From contig CBDHDJ010000004.1 in the NCBI GenBank assembly GCA_965261645.1, positions 2,164,590 through 2,228,589 on the forward strand: a stretch of DNA of 64,000 bases. The letters are read 5' to 3'. Below the pieces are notes generated by a model, which did not search any database, had not been told where the DNA came from, and worked only from the letters and a program-made list of their open reading frames with translations. Source of the stretch: CBDHDJ01 sp965261645 (GTDB lineage: Bacteria > Pseudomonadota > Alphaproteobacteria > SHVV01). A program made the position numbers and the translations under genes. Shown piece after piece: positions 8,612 through 17,255 of this stretch (position 1 is the first letter of the stretch; the number at the start of each line of letters is the position of its first letter).

Positions 8612-9793
8612 TCACCCGGCCGCGGCGTCAACCGTCATGATGTCGGCGCCGATGCTGCCGCCGACCTTGGCCGCCGAGGCCTTCTCCGTGTCCCGCGCCA
8701 AGTGGGCGTAGCGCGCCGTGCTCTCCACACCCGCATGACCGAGCAGCCCGCCGATCATGGTCAGGCCCTCGCCCAGGGCCAGAGCCCGGCTGGCGTAGCT
8801 GTGCCTCAAGTCGTGGATGCGCACGTCCTCGAGCCCCGCCTGCTCCCGCACGTGGTACCAGTACACGGAGAGGTTGGTTATATGGGCGCCCGGCCCGCGC
8901 CCAGCGATCACCCAGGGATTGCCCGGAGCCCGAGCAATCGACCTTAGCACCTTCGCCGCCGTGGGCGTCAGCGGGACCATCCGCGCACCCGTCTTGGCGT
9001 CCCTGAGACGCAGTTCCCCCGCCGTCCGGTCCACATCGTCCCAACGCAGGGTCAGTATCTCGTTGAGCCGGCACCCGGTCAGCATCAGAAGACGCAGCGC
9101 CGCCACCGCCTGCCGCCAGATTCCGCCTCTCCCTTGCGCCGCGTCCATCACACGGCCCAGCCGCCGGTACTCTTCCGGCGTCAGGAACCGCTCGCGCGGA
9201 TGCTCCCTGTACTTGACCACGAAGCGGCACGGGTTGCTGCCCTCCGGGGCCAGGCCCCACGCCTCGGCCAGGGAGAACATCTTGGTGAGAACCATGAGCG
9301 CCCGGTTCGCCGCGCGGGGCGTATCGCGAAGCCCGTAATGCAGTGCCGCGGCATGCTCCCGCCCGACCGCTTCGATCGCCAGCTCTCCCAATGCCGGCAG
9401 GATATGGTTGCCGAGCGATCCCCGGTAGATCCCGGCGGTGTGCGCATTGCAGTTCACCGCCACATGCCCCTCCATGTAGCGCTCCGCCAGACCGGCCACA
9501 GTGAGCCCGGGCGCTGGCGGTGGGGGGACCGGATCCTCGCCCCGCTTGATGCGGTCGATGACGCCTGCCGCCTTGCCGCGCGCCTGTTCGGCCGGGATAT
9601 CGCCATGCCGGCCCAGGGTGACGCGCTTCGGCCCGCCCGGGCCCCGGCTCTGGACGACGTAGACTTTCCGGCCCGTGGGATAGACCCGAACCCCGAAGCC
9701 GGGCAATTCATGATCCCAGAAGACGGTGTCCTCCGCAGCAGAGAGCCCGTCGACGGTCCGCTTCGATATGGTCAGGTTGTTCCGTTTTGGCAT
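8612..9793 (-). CDS. Tyrosine recombinase/integrase
   Basis: 393 residues, site-specific DNA recombinase of the phage/island integrase type. N-terminal DUF4102-like domain (FWDHELPGFGVRVYPTGRK), SAM-like core-binding region in the middle, then the catalytic domain: Arg in MLTGCRLNEILTLRW, HDLRHSYASRALALGEG for His-x-x-Arg, LLGHAGVES for the second His and STARYAHLA for the nucleophilic Tyr. The start at 9793 is preceded by GGGAGG; an upstream in-frame start has no such site. It is complete and could be active, but no attachment site or intact island is evident. Four partial relatives lie elsewhere in the window. Confidence 0.9.
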   Translation of the reverse strand: MPKRNNLTISKRTVDGLSAAEDTVFWDHELPGFGVRVYPTGRKVYVVQSRGPGGPKRVTLGRHGDIPAEQARGKAAGVIDRIKRGEDPVPPPPAPGLTVAGLAERYMEGHVAVNCNAHTAGIYRGSLGNHILPALGELAIEAVGREHAAALHYGLRDTPRAANRALMVLTKMFSLAEAWGLAPEGSNPCRFVVKYREHPRERFLTPEEYRRLGRVMDAAQGRGGIWRQAVAALRLLMLTGCRLNEILTLRWDDVDRTAGELRLRDAKTGARMVPLTPTAAKVLRSIARAPGNPWVIAGRGPGAHITNLSVYWYHVREQAGLEDVRIHDLRHSYASRALALGEGLTMIGGLLGHAGVESTARYAHLARDTEKASAAKVGGSIGADIMTVDAAAG

Positions 9794-9847
9794 TCCGCCC
9801 TCCCACAGCCCATTTCCGACGCTCTGATGCCGGTCAGCACTCACGCT

Positions 9848-9973
9848 GTAATCCTTCCGTTCTCAGGTGATGGAGATTTCAGCGATTGAGTGTCCGCTTC
9901 CAGTCTCGCCTGAGTGGCCGCAGCCAGATGTCCCTCCTGGGCTCGGCCCGCTTCATGTGCGTGTCGTAGCGCC
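9848..9973. repeat. Left terminal inverted repeat of the IS66-type transposon
   Basis: Matches the reverse complement of 15161-15286 with only about three mismatches. The right repeat encodes the last 35 or so codons of the DUF4338 gene, so this left copy is effectively a duplicated 3' end of that gene lying outside any gene of its own. Confidence 0.85.
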
Positions 9974-10022
9974 GTGCAAAACCCTCTGGTAACGCCGCCC
10001 GCGATTCGTTATCGTCACGTCC

Positions 10023-11633
10023 ATGGCGATGCGCGACGAGGATTTCGGGACGGCGCTGACGCTGACCGAGGGGGACGAGGCGATCTGGTCGCCCCCCATG
10101 TCGGCGCCGACGAGCGAGCCGCGCGACTGGCAGTCTCTGTGCGAACAGGAGCGGGCGCGGGCGGAAGCAGCGGAAGCGCGCGCGGAAGAGTTGCGCTGGG
10201 CGGAAGTCGCCGCCCGCAGCGATGGGAGTGCGTGGAAGTCGCGGTTCAAGGCCTGCCGGCAGAGGCTGAGCGAGGCCGAGCAGGAGACCGGGGACCTCCG
10301 CCGCGCGGCCAAGGACGTGCCGTCCTTGCAGGCCGAAGTGGCGCACTTGCAGGAGTTGCTCTCCGAAGCCCGCAGCGGGTCGAGCGAGTTCTGCACGATC
10401 GAAGCGCTGCGCGACGAGGTCGCGCGGCTGCACAAGGCCCTGGCGTCGAAAGGCCGGAAGGACGCGACCGGGCCACTGTCGAGGGAGAATGCCCGACTCC
10501 GCAAGGCCCTGGAGCGGTCGCAGGGACAGAAGGACGAGGTCGTGGCGTTGCGCGGAGAGGTCTCGGCGCTGCGCAAGTCGGAGCGGGCCGCGCAGTCGGT
10601 GCGGTCGAAGGAGAGCATCCGGCTGGGCAAGGCGCTGGAACGGACGCAGAAGCAGAAGGACACGATCAAGGCGCTGCGCGGGGAAGTCGATTCCCTGACC
10701 CGCGAGACCCGTCAGCAGAACCGGGAGAACGGCCGGCTGCGCCGCGAGCTGGAGTGGTTGCAGCGCATCAAGGCGACGGCACGTGGGCTGTCCGACGAGG
10801 TCGAGCTGCTGCGCGCGGAGCTGGCGGAATACCACGACCAGATGAACTTCATCGATTGGCAGGACAGGCGCATCACCGATTTGCAAATTGCCCTGGATAC
10901 GTCGGCCTTCAAGACCGAGCGGCTGGAGGCCGAGCTTGCCGAACGTCCCCTGCTGCCGGCGGCCTTGAAGAGATTGCGCAAGCAGGAGAAGACCATCGAG
11001 TCCCTGCAAACCCGCAACGAGAGGCTGGAAGAGGAGTTGGCCAAGCTGCGCTCGAGCCGGGCCGTCCTGTCGAAGGCGGTCTTCGGGAGCAGGAGCGAGC
11101 GGCAGAAGAAGCCGGGCACGGGACGCAAGCGCGGCCAGCAACGCGGCGCGCCCGGCCACGGTCGCACCCCGCGGCCCGGGCTTCCGGAGAAGACCGAACG
11201 GCGCAACCCACCGAAGGATGCGCGGATCTGTTCCTGTTGCGGCAAGCCCTATGTCGCCAACGGCGAGCGTGTGACGACGCTGATCGAGATCGCGGTCAAG
11301 GCCCACATCCGCAGGATCGAGCGGACGCGCTGGCGCCGGGGTTGCGACTGCGCGTCGTCGCCCCTGGAAGCGATTGCGCCGCCGGTGCCGCGGCTGTTCC
11401 CCGGAACGCTCTTCGGAACCAGCTTCTGGGCACGGTTTTTGTTCGAGCACTGTGCGTGCCTGCGCCCGCTGTGCCGGGTCGCGGCGTGGTACGCGGACCA
11501 GGGGCTGGCGGTCTCGCCGGGCACGCTGGCCAACAGCCTGAAGCGCTTCGTGCCGCTGTTCGACCCGGTCTACCAGGCGATTCTCGCGCACCAGAACCGG
11601 ACGACGGTGCGCCATGCCGACGAGACCGGCTGG
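10023..11633 (+). CDS. tnpC-like: IS66-type transposase (TnpC-like), exon 1
   Basis: 537 codons. Residues about 30-350 are almost entirely heptad-rich coiled coil, longer than usual for IS66 TnpC. Then comes the IS66 zinc-finger segment (ARICSCCGKPYVANGERV, later GCDC) and the start of the DDE domain with the first catalytic Asp at 533 (RHADETGW). The coding sequence is interrupted after Trp537 by a group II intron. Joined to 13550-14377 the frame is restored (W-RVQEF) and gives an 812-residue protein with all three catalytic residues. Without splicing, translation continues 108 codons into the intron and stops at 11957. Confidence 0.85.
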
Positions 11634-13549
11634 GAGCGCCAGGCTAACTGGCGGAAAGTAGCCGGTGTGAGTCCGGCGGGAAGAAGGAGTAACCAACCAC
11701 TTCCACCCCGAGTCATGGGCCGGCATTCGCGAGGATGCAGGTTAAGCGTTGACAGGGGCGCGTATGGGCGAGGGCGATTGAGCTACGAAAAGTCTGAGAA
11801 TCAGGGTGCCGAGGCTTTCCAGTATGTCGAAGGCAACACCGCTTCCACCGCCATGGTAAGGGGGAAGTGGACCCTGCGGAGTCGAAGAACCCAACCGCAC
11901 GTACGTAGGCTTTCACGCCGGGACCTGGGAGGTCTCCATGTCATCCCGCGGTCGTAGCGGGATCGCAAAGGAAAGGAGGAATCCGTAACCGATGACGAAC
12001 GGCATGGAGAAGTCAGACTCGGGAGTAGTAGCGATGAAGTCGGCGAACAAAGGGAGGCCTGTTCCGGCGGAGCCGATGGAGCGAAGGACCGAGCCCAAGG
12101 GGAATCTGGAAAGCCAAAGCATGCGCCGGACGCAGGACCGGGAAAGCGTGTCACAAGCGGCCGACCGGATACGGCAGTTTGTACAACGGGAGCCACGGGA
12201 GCGTCTGACGGCGCTTCTCCACCACGTTACGGTCGATGCGCTGCGCTGGGCGTTCTTCGCGTTGAAGAAGGACGCGGCGGCAGGTGCGGATGGCATGACG
12301 TGGGGGATGTACGAGGGAGGGTTGGAAGGCCGGTTGGCCGCCCTGCACGACCGCGTGCACTCGGGAGCGTACCGGGCGACGCCATCACGGCGGGTGAACA
12401 TCCCGAAGCCGGATGGCGGCACACGACCGCTCGGCGTCGCGGCCATAGAGGACAAGATTGTCCAGAAGGCGGTGGCGGAGATTATCCTGACGCCAATTTA
12501 CGAGGCGGAGTTCCTGGGGTTTAGCTATGGGTTCCGGCCCGGGTGTGGGGCGCACGACGCGCTTGATGCGCTCGCGGTCGGGATTGAACGGCGTAAGATC
12601 AACTGGATAGCTGACGCAGATATCCGCGGATTTTTCGACCATGTCTCGCGGGACTGGTTGGTCCGGTTCCTCGAACATCGCATCGGAGACAAGCGGGTCA
12701 TCAGGCTGATATCCAAGTGGTTGCACGTCGGCGTCATGGAAAATGGCGAGTGGCGGGACAACATGCGGGGGACTCCCCAGGGTTCGGTGATTTCGCCGAT
12801 CCTGGCCAACATCTACCTACATTACGTTCTCGATCTCTGGTTCCAGAAGAAGTGGCGCAGCCACGAGGTCAAAGGCGACACAATCATCGTGCGGTACGCC
12901 GATGATTTCGTGGTGGGTTTCCAGCACAAGCAAGACGCGGAGCGATTTCTGCGTGACCTGAAGGAGCGGCTTGGACGTTTTGAACTGGAACTGAACCCTG
13001 ACAAGACCCGGCTCATCGAGTTCGGGCGGTTCGCAACTGAGAACCGTCAGCGGCGAGGGTTGGGCAAACCGGAGACGCTCGACTTTCTGGGCTTCACGCA
13101 CTACTGCGCGAAGGACAGGAAGGGGCGGTTCCAGTTGGGGCGCAAGCCGGTCTCGAAGCGGATGGCGCGCACCCTGAAGCGAATAAAGGAGGAGCTTCGC
13201 AGGCGGATGCACGACGGCGTAAACCAGACCGCGCGGTGGCTGGGACAGGTACTTGATGGATGGCTGAACTACTTTGCCGTTCCAACCAGCTCCCGATATC
13301 TGGGGCGTTTCGTGCAACGACTGAAAGTACTGTGGCTCAGGACTCTGCGCCGCAGATCGCAGAAGGACCGCTACAGCGGGGACCGTATGGAGCGACTGAC
13401 AGCGAAATACTGGCCCACGCTGGAAATCCGACACCCGTGGCCGAGCCAACGATTTGCCGTCAATTGACCTGAGGGAGGAGCCGTGTGCATCAACGTGCCT
13501 GCACGGATCTGTGCGGGGGGAGCGGGGCAACCCGCTTCCCTACCGCGAT
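11634..13549 (+). mobile_element. Group II intron (1916 bp) in the IS66-type transposase gene
   Basis: 5' end GAGCGCC, close to the GUGYG consensus; 3' end CTACCGCGAT. Domain V-like sequence is at about 13478-13511 (GAGCCGTGTGC...GCACGGATC), followed by a domain VI-like hairpin (GGAGCGGGGCAACCCGCTTCC). The boundaries are fixed by three facts: removal restores the transposase frame, the second transposon copy has the same junctions, and in that copy a further intron begins exactly after the same last base. It encodes its own reverse transcriptase in domain IV. Confidence 0.9.
11992..13467 (+). CDS. ltrA-like: Group II intron reverse transcriptase/maturase
   Basis: 491 residues. The RT core includes KPDGGTRPLGVAAIEDKIVQ, YGFRPGCGAHDAL, RGTPQGSVISPILANIYLH and the catalytic Y302-ADD (VRYADDFVVGF); the maturase (X) region follows with LDFLGFTHYC and QVLDGWLNYFAVP. 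No HNH endonuclease domain follows, as is usual for compact bacterial introns of this type, which use target DNA nicks or replication forks. It promotes splicing of its host RNA and reinsertion of the intron. A strong ribosome site (GGAAAGGAGG) precedes the ATG. Confidence 0.93.
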   Translation: MTNGMEKSDSGVVAMKSANKGRPVPAEPMERRTEPKGNLESQSMRRTQDRESVSQAADRIRQFVQREPRERLTALLHHVTVDALRWAFFALKKDAAAGADGMTWGMYEGGLEGRLAALHDRVHSGAYRATPSRRVNIPKPDGGTRPLGVAAIEDKIVQKAVAEIILTPIYEAEFLGFSYGFRPGCGAHDALDALAVGIERRKINWIADADIRGFFDHVSRDWLVRFLEHRIGDKRVIRLISKWLHVGVMENGEWRDNMRGTPQGSVISPILANIYLHYVLDLWFQKKWRSHEVKGDTIIVRYADDFVVGFQHKQDAERFLRDLKERLGRFELELNPDKTRLIEFGRFATENRQRRGLGKPETLDFLGFTHYCAKDRKGRFQLGRKPVSKRMARTLKRIKEELRRRMHDGVNQTARWLGQVLDGWLNYFAVPTSSRYLGRFVQRLKVLWLRTLRRRSQKDRYSGDRMERLTAKYWPTLEIRHPWPSQRFAVN

Positions 13550-14377
13550 CGGGTACAGGAGTTCCGCGACAACGGCCGGTCGAGCCGCGCCTGGCTGTGG
13601 ACTTCGGTCAGCAAGGACGCGGTTTACTTCCATATCGACCCCTCGCGCAGCGCCGAGGTCGCGAAGGCCCTGTTCGCCGACACCGCCTGCACCGTCTTCG
13701 TGGTCTGCGACCGCTACAGCGCCTACAGAGCGCTGGCGCGCGAACTCGCCGGCAAGGTCATCCTCTGCTGGTGCTGGGCTCACCAGCGGCGCGACTTCAT
13801 CGAGGGCGCGGCCGGCCAGGACGCGCTGACGGAATGGTGCGAGGGATGGATCGAGCGGATCGCGGCGATCTACCGGCTGAACGACGAACGGTTGAAGCAT
13901 TACGACCCCGCTCTCGAACGCCAGACACCGGCCTTCGACGCAGCGCAACGCAAACTCGGGAAGGCGGTCAAGCGCCTGTTCGCGAACGCCGAGGCGGAAC
14001 TGGCCGGCCTGCCGGACAAGGACCGTCGGGCAAAGCCCTTGCGCTCGCTGCTCAACCACCGCGAAGGGTTGTGCGTCTTCGCGGACCATCCCCAGGTTCC
14101 GATGGACAACAATGCCGGGGAGCGGGCGCTCCGCGGGCCGGTCATCGGGCGCCGATTGAGCTTCGGTTCCAACAGCGAGGACGGCGCGAAGTTCACCGCG
14201 ATCATGTACTCCGTCATCGGCACGCTCTCGATGAACGGTGTCGACGTGCTGCGCTGGCTGGAGGCATGGTTGAAGGCCTGCGCGAAGAATGGCGGCAAAC
14301 CGCCGGACGACCTGTCCCCGTGGCTGCCCTGGACGATGAGCGAGGAGCGCAGGCGCAAGTTCTCGGCGCAGGAATGA
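13550..14377 (+). CDS. tnpC-like: IS66-type transposase (TnpC-like), exon 2
   Basis: Continues the DDE domain: the second catalytic Asp is 591 of the spliced protein (VVCDRYSAY) and the catalytic Glu is 728 (DNNAGERALRGPV), ending with the IS66 C-terminal motif region (LPWTMSEERRRKF). The stop overlaps the next gene's start as ATGA, implying coupled translation. It has no good start of its own, so it depends on splicing. Confidence 0.85.
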   Translation, partial: RVQEFRDNGRSSRAWLWTSVSKDAVYFHIDPSRSAEVAKALFADTACTVFVVCDRYSAYRALARELAGKVILCWCWAHQRRDFIEGAAGQDALTEWCEGWIERIAAIYRLNDERLKHYDPALERQTPAFDAAQRKLGKAVKRLFANAEAELAGLPDKDRRAKPLRSLLNHREGLCVFADHPQVPMDNNAGERALRGPVIGRRLSFGSNSEDGAKFTAIMYSVIGTLSMNGVDVLRWLEAWLKACAKNGGKPPDDLSPWLPWTMSEERRRKFSAQE

Positions 14378-15255
14378 CCGGCACGATCGAGTGCCGGTAC
14401 TACGGCCGCAACTTCACCGCCGACGAGATGGCGCTGATGCGCGCCCTGATCGCCGCCGATCCGCCGCCCACCCGGGCCGCCCTGTCCAGAGAGTTCTGCC
14501 GGCGCGTCGGCTGGCTCAAGCCCGATGGCGACCTCAAGGACATGATGGCTAAGGTGACCATGCTGGCCATGCACCGCGACGGTGTGATCGTTCTGCCGCC
14601 GCCGAAGGGACGGCAGGGCCGGCCCAAGCCCATCTTCTTCGGGCCTGACACCGAGCCGCCGCTGTTCCCGGCCCCGACCGCCCTCGACGAGGTTCGCCCG
14701 CTCGACTTCCGCACCGTCGTGCGCGGCACCCGCGAAGGCAGGCTGTGGAACGAGTTCGTCGCCCGCTACCACTACCTCGGATACAAGCCCCTGGTCGGCG
14801 CCCAGATGCGCTACGCCGTCCATGACCGCAACGGCTGGCCTCTGGCCATGCTCGGCTTCTCCACCGCCGCCTGGAAGCTCGCCCCGCGCGACAACTTCAT
14901 CGGATGGACCCCCGAGCTGCGCGGGAAGAACCTGCCGCTGGTGGTCGACAACCCACGCTTCCTTATCCTGCCCTGGGTCGAGATCCCGAACCTGGGATCG
15001 CACATCCTCGCCATCGTGCGCCGACGCCTGCCCGAGGATTGGACGGCGCGCTACAACATCACGCCCGTGCTCATCGAGACCTTCGTCGAGACCCCGCGCT
15101 ACACCGGCGCCGTCTACAGGGCCTCGGGCTGGACCCGCGTCGGGACCACCCAGGGGCGCGGGCGCTACGACACGCATATGAAACGGGCCGAGCCCAGGAA
15201 GGACATCTGGCTGCGGCCACTCAGGCGAGACTGGAAGCGGACACTCAATCGCTGA
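14374..15255 (+). CDS. druA-like: DUF4338 protein (DruA-like) encoded by the IS66-type transposon
   Basis: 293 residues. Family motifs are plain: LWNEFVARYHYLGYKPLVG, QMRYAVHDRNGWPLAMLGFS, WKLAPRDNFIGWTPE, NPRFLILPWVEIPNLGSHIL, VLIETFVETPRYTGAVYRAS and VGTTQGRGRYD. DUF4338 is the domain of DruA from the Druantia anti-phage systems, whose biochemical role is not settled. Here it starts inside the transposase stop codon (ATGA) and its 3' end forms the terminal inverted repeat, so it is an integral part of the transposon and a role in transposition or mobility is inferred. None of druB-E is present, so a defence role is not supported. Confidence 0.88.
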   Translation: MTGTIECRYYGRNFTADEMALMRALIAADPPPTRAALSREFCRRVGWLKPDGDLKDMMAKVTMLAMHRDGVIVLPPPKGRQGRPKPIFFGPDTEPPLFPAPTALDEVRPLDFRTVVRGTREGRLWNEFVARYHYLGYKPLVGAQMRYAVHDRNGWPLAMLGFSTAAWKLAPRDNFIGWTPELRGKNLPLVVDNPRFLILPWVEIPNLGSHILAIVRRRLPEDWTARYNITPVLIETFVETPRYTGAVYRASGWTRVGTTQGRGRYDTHMKRAEPRKDIWLRPLRRDWKRTLNR

Positions 15256-15294
15256 AATCTCCATCACCTGAGAACGGAAGGATTACCTCACGCT

Positions 15295-15549
15295 TGCAGA
15301 AACAATCGCCAACTTATCGTAATCATCACGCAACCGGATGACATCCAATCAGGGCGCATTGAAGCGTATGTTTGTCGAGAAATCAAACAGACATCGGTGA
15401 AGAATACGAAGGGCATTTTATATATAAAACAACAAGATATCATGCATCTGCGCATACATGCGCACGTATGTCGGGAAAATAACCTTCATAAAAAATGTTA
15501 TCTTGAGGCCTCGTTTCCCGGAAACGTCGAAGCCATCCTTTACGCGCCA
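15295..15549 (+). pseudogene. AT-rich reading-frame remnant
   Basis: A continuous frame runs from the transposon edge into the miniature element, with protein-like stretches (QLIVIITQPDDIQSGRIEA, then KGILYIKQQDIMHLRIHAH) and clearly lower GC than its neighbours. It has no start or stop of its own because both sides are cut by insertions. I do not recognise a family; it may be the middle of a recently acquired gene. Confidence 0.3.
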
Positions 15550-15729
15550 AAGGCTTATCCCTCTGGCTCCGGTAGGATCAACGGGTGGTGGCCTCGATGC
15601 TACGCGCGCAGCGGCACGACCCGGCTAAGGCCCAGGCAAAGTGCGCTTTCGCGACCAACTACGCGCTCGCCAACCGACAACTGCGTAGCCCCCTCATATT
15701 GCGTTACCGGATGCAGAGGGATAAGCCTT
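15550..15729. repeat. Miniature inverted-repeat element (MITE) related to IS1595 ends
   Basis: 180 bp with termini AAGGCTTATCCCTC and the inverse GAGGGATAAGCCTT, flanked by the 8-base duplication acgcgcca (15542-15549 and 15730-15737). No coding capacity. The terminal bases and the 8-bp duplication match the IS1595 element that starts immediately after it, so it is probably mobilised by such a transposase. A second copy, split by an insertion, lies at 53113-53172 plus 56106-56228. Confidence 0.8.
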
Positions 15730-15737
15730 ACGCGCCA

Positions 15738-16771
15738 AAGGCTTATCCCGGTAGCTCCGGTGCGATCAACATCTTGTAGGTAGGCGGCTTGATTGCGACG
15801 CCGATGCCGAGGATGGAGCGGAAGGCTGCGTGGCGGGTTCGGCGCCGGTTGAAGCGGAAGACGAACTCGTCGAGGTAGGATTGCAGGTGTTGGCGTCGGA
15901 GGCCGTGGTAGACGCCCAGCGCCCAGGTCTTGAGGTTGGCGAAGACGCGATGAACCCAGGGCAGGACCATATGGGCGGCCATGTTTCCGACGACGTGCGG
16001 GTCGTGTGTGATGCCGGACGCGCCGGGGTAGCCGGCCCAGCCGTCGGTCCTGGCCGTGGCGCCGGGGGCGAGGTTGGCGTCCAGGAAGGCGTGCAGGCTG
16101 TCGGCGGAGAAGTCCTCGATCCGCGCCAGGCGGATCCGGCCGGGCCCACCCTCGCCGACCTCGACAGCGCCGGCGACCAACAACTTGCCTTGGTGGCTGC
16201 GCCGACCGCCGCCGCTCGGCGGTTCATCCTTGGAGCGGCAGGCGATCAGGCTTTCGTCCACTTCGACCAGGCCCGCCAGCGGCATGTGCTCTGGTGCGAC
16301 CATGGCCCGGCGCAGCTTGGTGGCGAGCAACCATGCGGTCTTGTAGGAACCCAGGCCGAGCTGCTTCTGGAGTTGCAGCGCCGAGATCCCGTTGGAGTGC
16401 GTGGCCATCAGATAGGCGGCCCAGAACCACGCGATCAGCGCCAGCTTGGAGCCGTGCATCACCGTACCGGCCGTCACCGAGGTCTGCTTGCGACAGTCGG
16501 CGCATTCATGGGTGTATGCCTTGGTCGCGAGCGCCCACCCCCGGCTGCTGCCGCAGGCCGGACAGACGAAGCCTGCCGGCCAGCGCAAGATGGCCAGGTA
16601 GGCGGCGCAGGCTTCTTCGTCTGGAAAACGCTGTTGGAACTCCAACAGGGAACGGGGGAAGTCGGTCATTTCCGGGCATCCCGAGGGTCATGATGTTCAC
16701 ATTATGTTCCACCACGACCCTCGCCCTACGTCACCACATTTCGTGGTCCCGGACGCTCAGGGATAAGCCTT
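15738..16771 (-). mobile_element. IS1595-family element (1034 bp)
   Basis: Terminal repeats AAGGCTTATCCCGGTAGC and the inverse of AAGGCTTATCCCTGAGCG. The left flank is the MITE's acgcgcca duplicate, but the right flank is tacggcta, so the element has no matching duplication of its own; one side has probably been replaced by recombination. One transposase gene fills it. Confidence 0.8.
15743..16669 (-). CDS. IS1595-family transposase
   Basis: 308 residues. An N-terminal zinc ribbon (FVCPACGSSRGW ... HECADCRKQTSV) is followed by the IS1595 DDE domain: LVEVDESLIACRSKD supplies the first acid, TDGWAGYPGA the second, and the region FVFRFNRRRT the end of the fold. The stop codon lies in the left terminal repeat. 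No frameshift is seen, so it could be active and could also move the adjacent MITE. Confidence 0.9.
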   Translation of the reverse strand: MTDFPRSLLEFQQRFPDEEACAAYLAILRWPAGFVCPACGSSRGWALATKAYTHECADCRKQTSVTAGTVMHGSKLALIAWFWAAYLMATHSNGISALQLQKQLGLGSYKTAWLLATKLRRAMVAPEHMPLAGLVEVDESLIACRSKDEPPSGGGRRSHQGKLLVAGAVEVGEGGPGRIRLARIEDFSADSLHAFLDANLAPGATARTDGWAGYPGASGITHDPHVVGNMAAHMVLPWVHRVFANLKTWALGVYHGLRRQHLQSYLDEFVFRFNRRRTRHAAFRSILGIGVAIKPPTYKMLIAPELPG

Positions 16772-16880
16772 TACGGCTATTCGCTCTCGACGGTGTCTGA
16801 CGTCAGCGCCTTTGGGACAAATTGAGGTAATTGCATACCGGAGGATTTCTGTCTCATCGTAGTGACCGAAGGGAACGAAG

Positions 16881-17255
16881 ATGAGACAGAAATCAATGAG
16901 CAAGAACGACCCGGCGGATGGAACGGTTCGGGATATTCGCCGCAAGACACGCAAGCAGTATACGGCTGAGGAGAAGATCCGGATCGTGGTGTCGGGCCTG
17001 CGCGGCGAGGAGAGCATCGCCGCCTTGTGCCGCCGCGAGGGCATCGCCGAGGGTCTGTATTACAGCTGGTCGAAAGAGTTTTTGGAAGCAGGCAAGAAGC
17101 GGCTCGCCGGCGACACCGGGCGCCAAGCGACCTCGGGCGAGGTTAAAGGCCTGCGCCAGGAGATGCGCGACTTGAAGGAGTTGGTCGCCGAACTTTCGCT
17201 GGAGAACCGGCTTCTCAAAAAAAACATGATCGGGCATGGGGGAGACGAGGAATGA
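16881..17255 (+). CDS. IS3-type transposase OrfA (copy C)
   Basis: 124 residues, same layout as copy A (HTH then coiled coil, A8 slippery run, ATGA overlap with OrfB). It carries Arg in ENRLLKK, the form also found in copy D and probably the ancestral one. Confidence 0.85.
   Translation: MRQKSMSKNDPADGTVRDIRRKTRKQYTAEEKIRIVVSGLRGEESIAALCRREGIAEGLYYSWSKEFLEAGKKRLAGDTGRQATSGEVKGLRQEMRDLKELVAELSLENRLLKKNMIGHGGDEE

Larger units (their letters stand above)
9848..15286 (+). mobile_element. IS66-type transposon with DUF4338 gene and group II intron (5439 bp)
   Basis: Begins GTAATCCTTCCG and ends with its inverse; the repeats are near-identical over about 126 bp (9848-9973 and 15161-15286). The 8 bases ctcacgct flank both sides (9840-9847, 15287-15294), the duplication length known for IS66. 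Contents: an IS66 TnpC-like transposase split by a group II intron, then a DUF4338 gene overlapping it by ATGA. The small TnpA and TnpB genes of classical IS66 are absent. A second copy starts at 57939. Confidence 0.9.

Noticed and set aside
9879..11726. Long minus-strand and alternative plus-strand reading frames over the IS66-type transposase (and the same at 57970-59817)
   Set aside because: They are antisense or out-of-frame shadows of a high-GC coiled-coil gene; the frame with IS66 motifs is 10023-11633.
14374..15255. A Druantia anti-phage defence system
   Set aside because: Only a DruA-like gene is present, inside a transposon; none of the large helicase or other Druantia genes is nearby, so a defence island is not supported.
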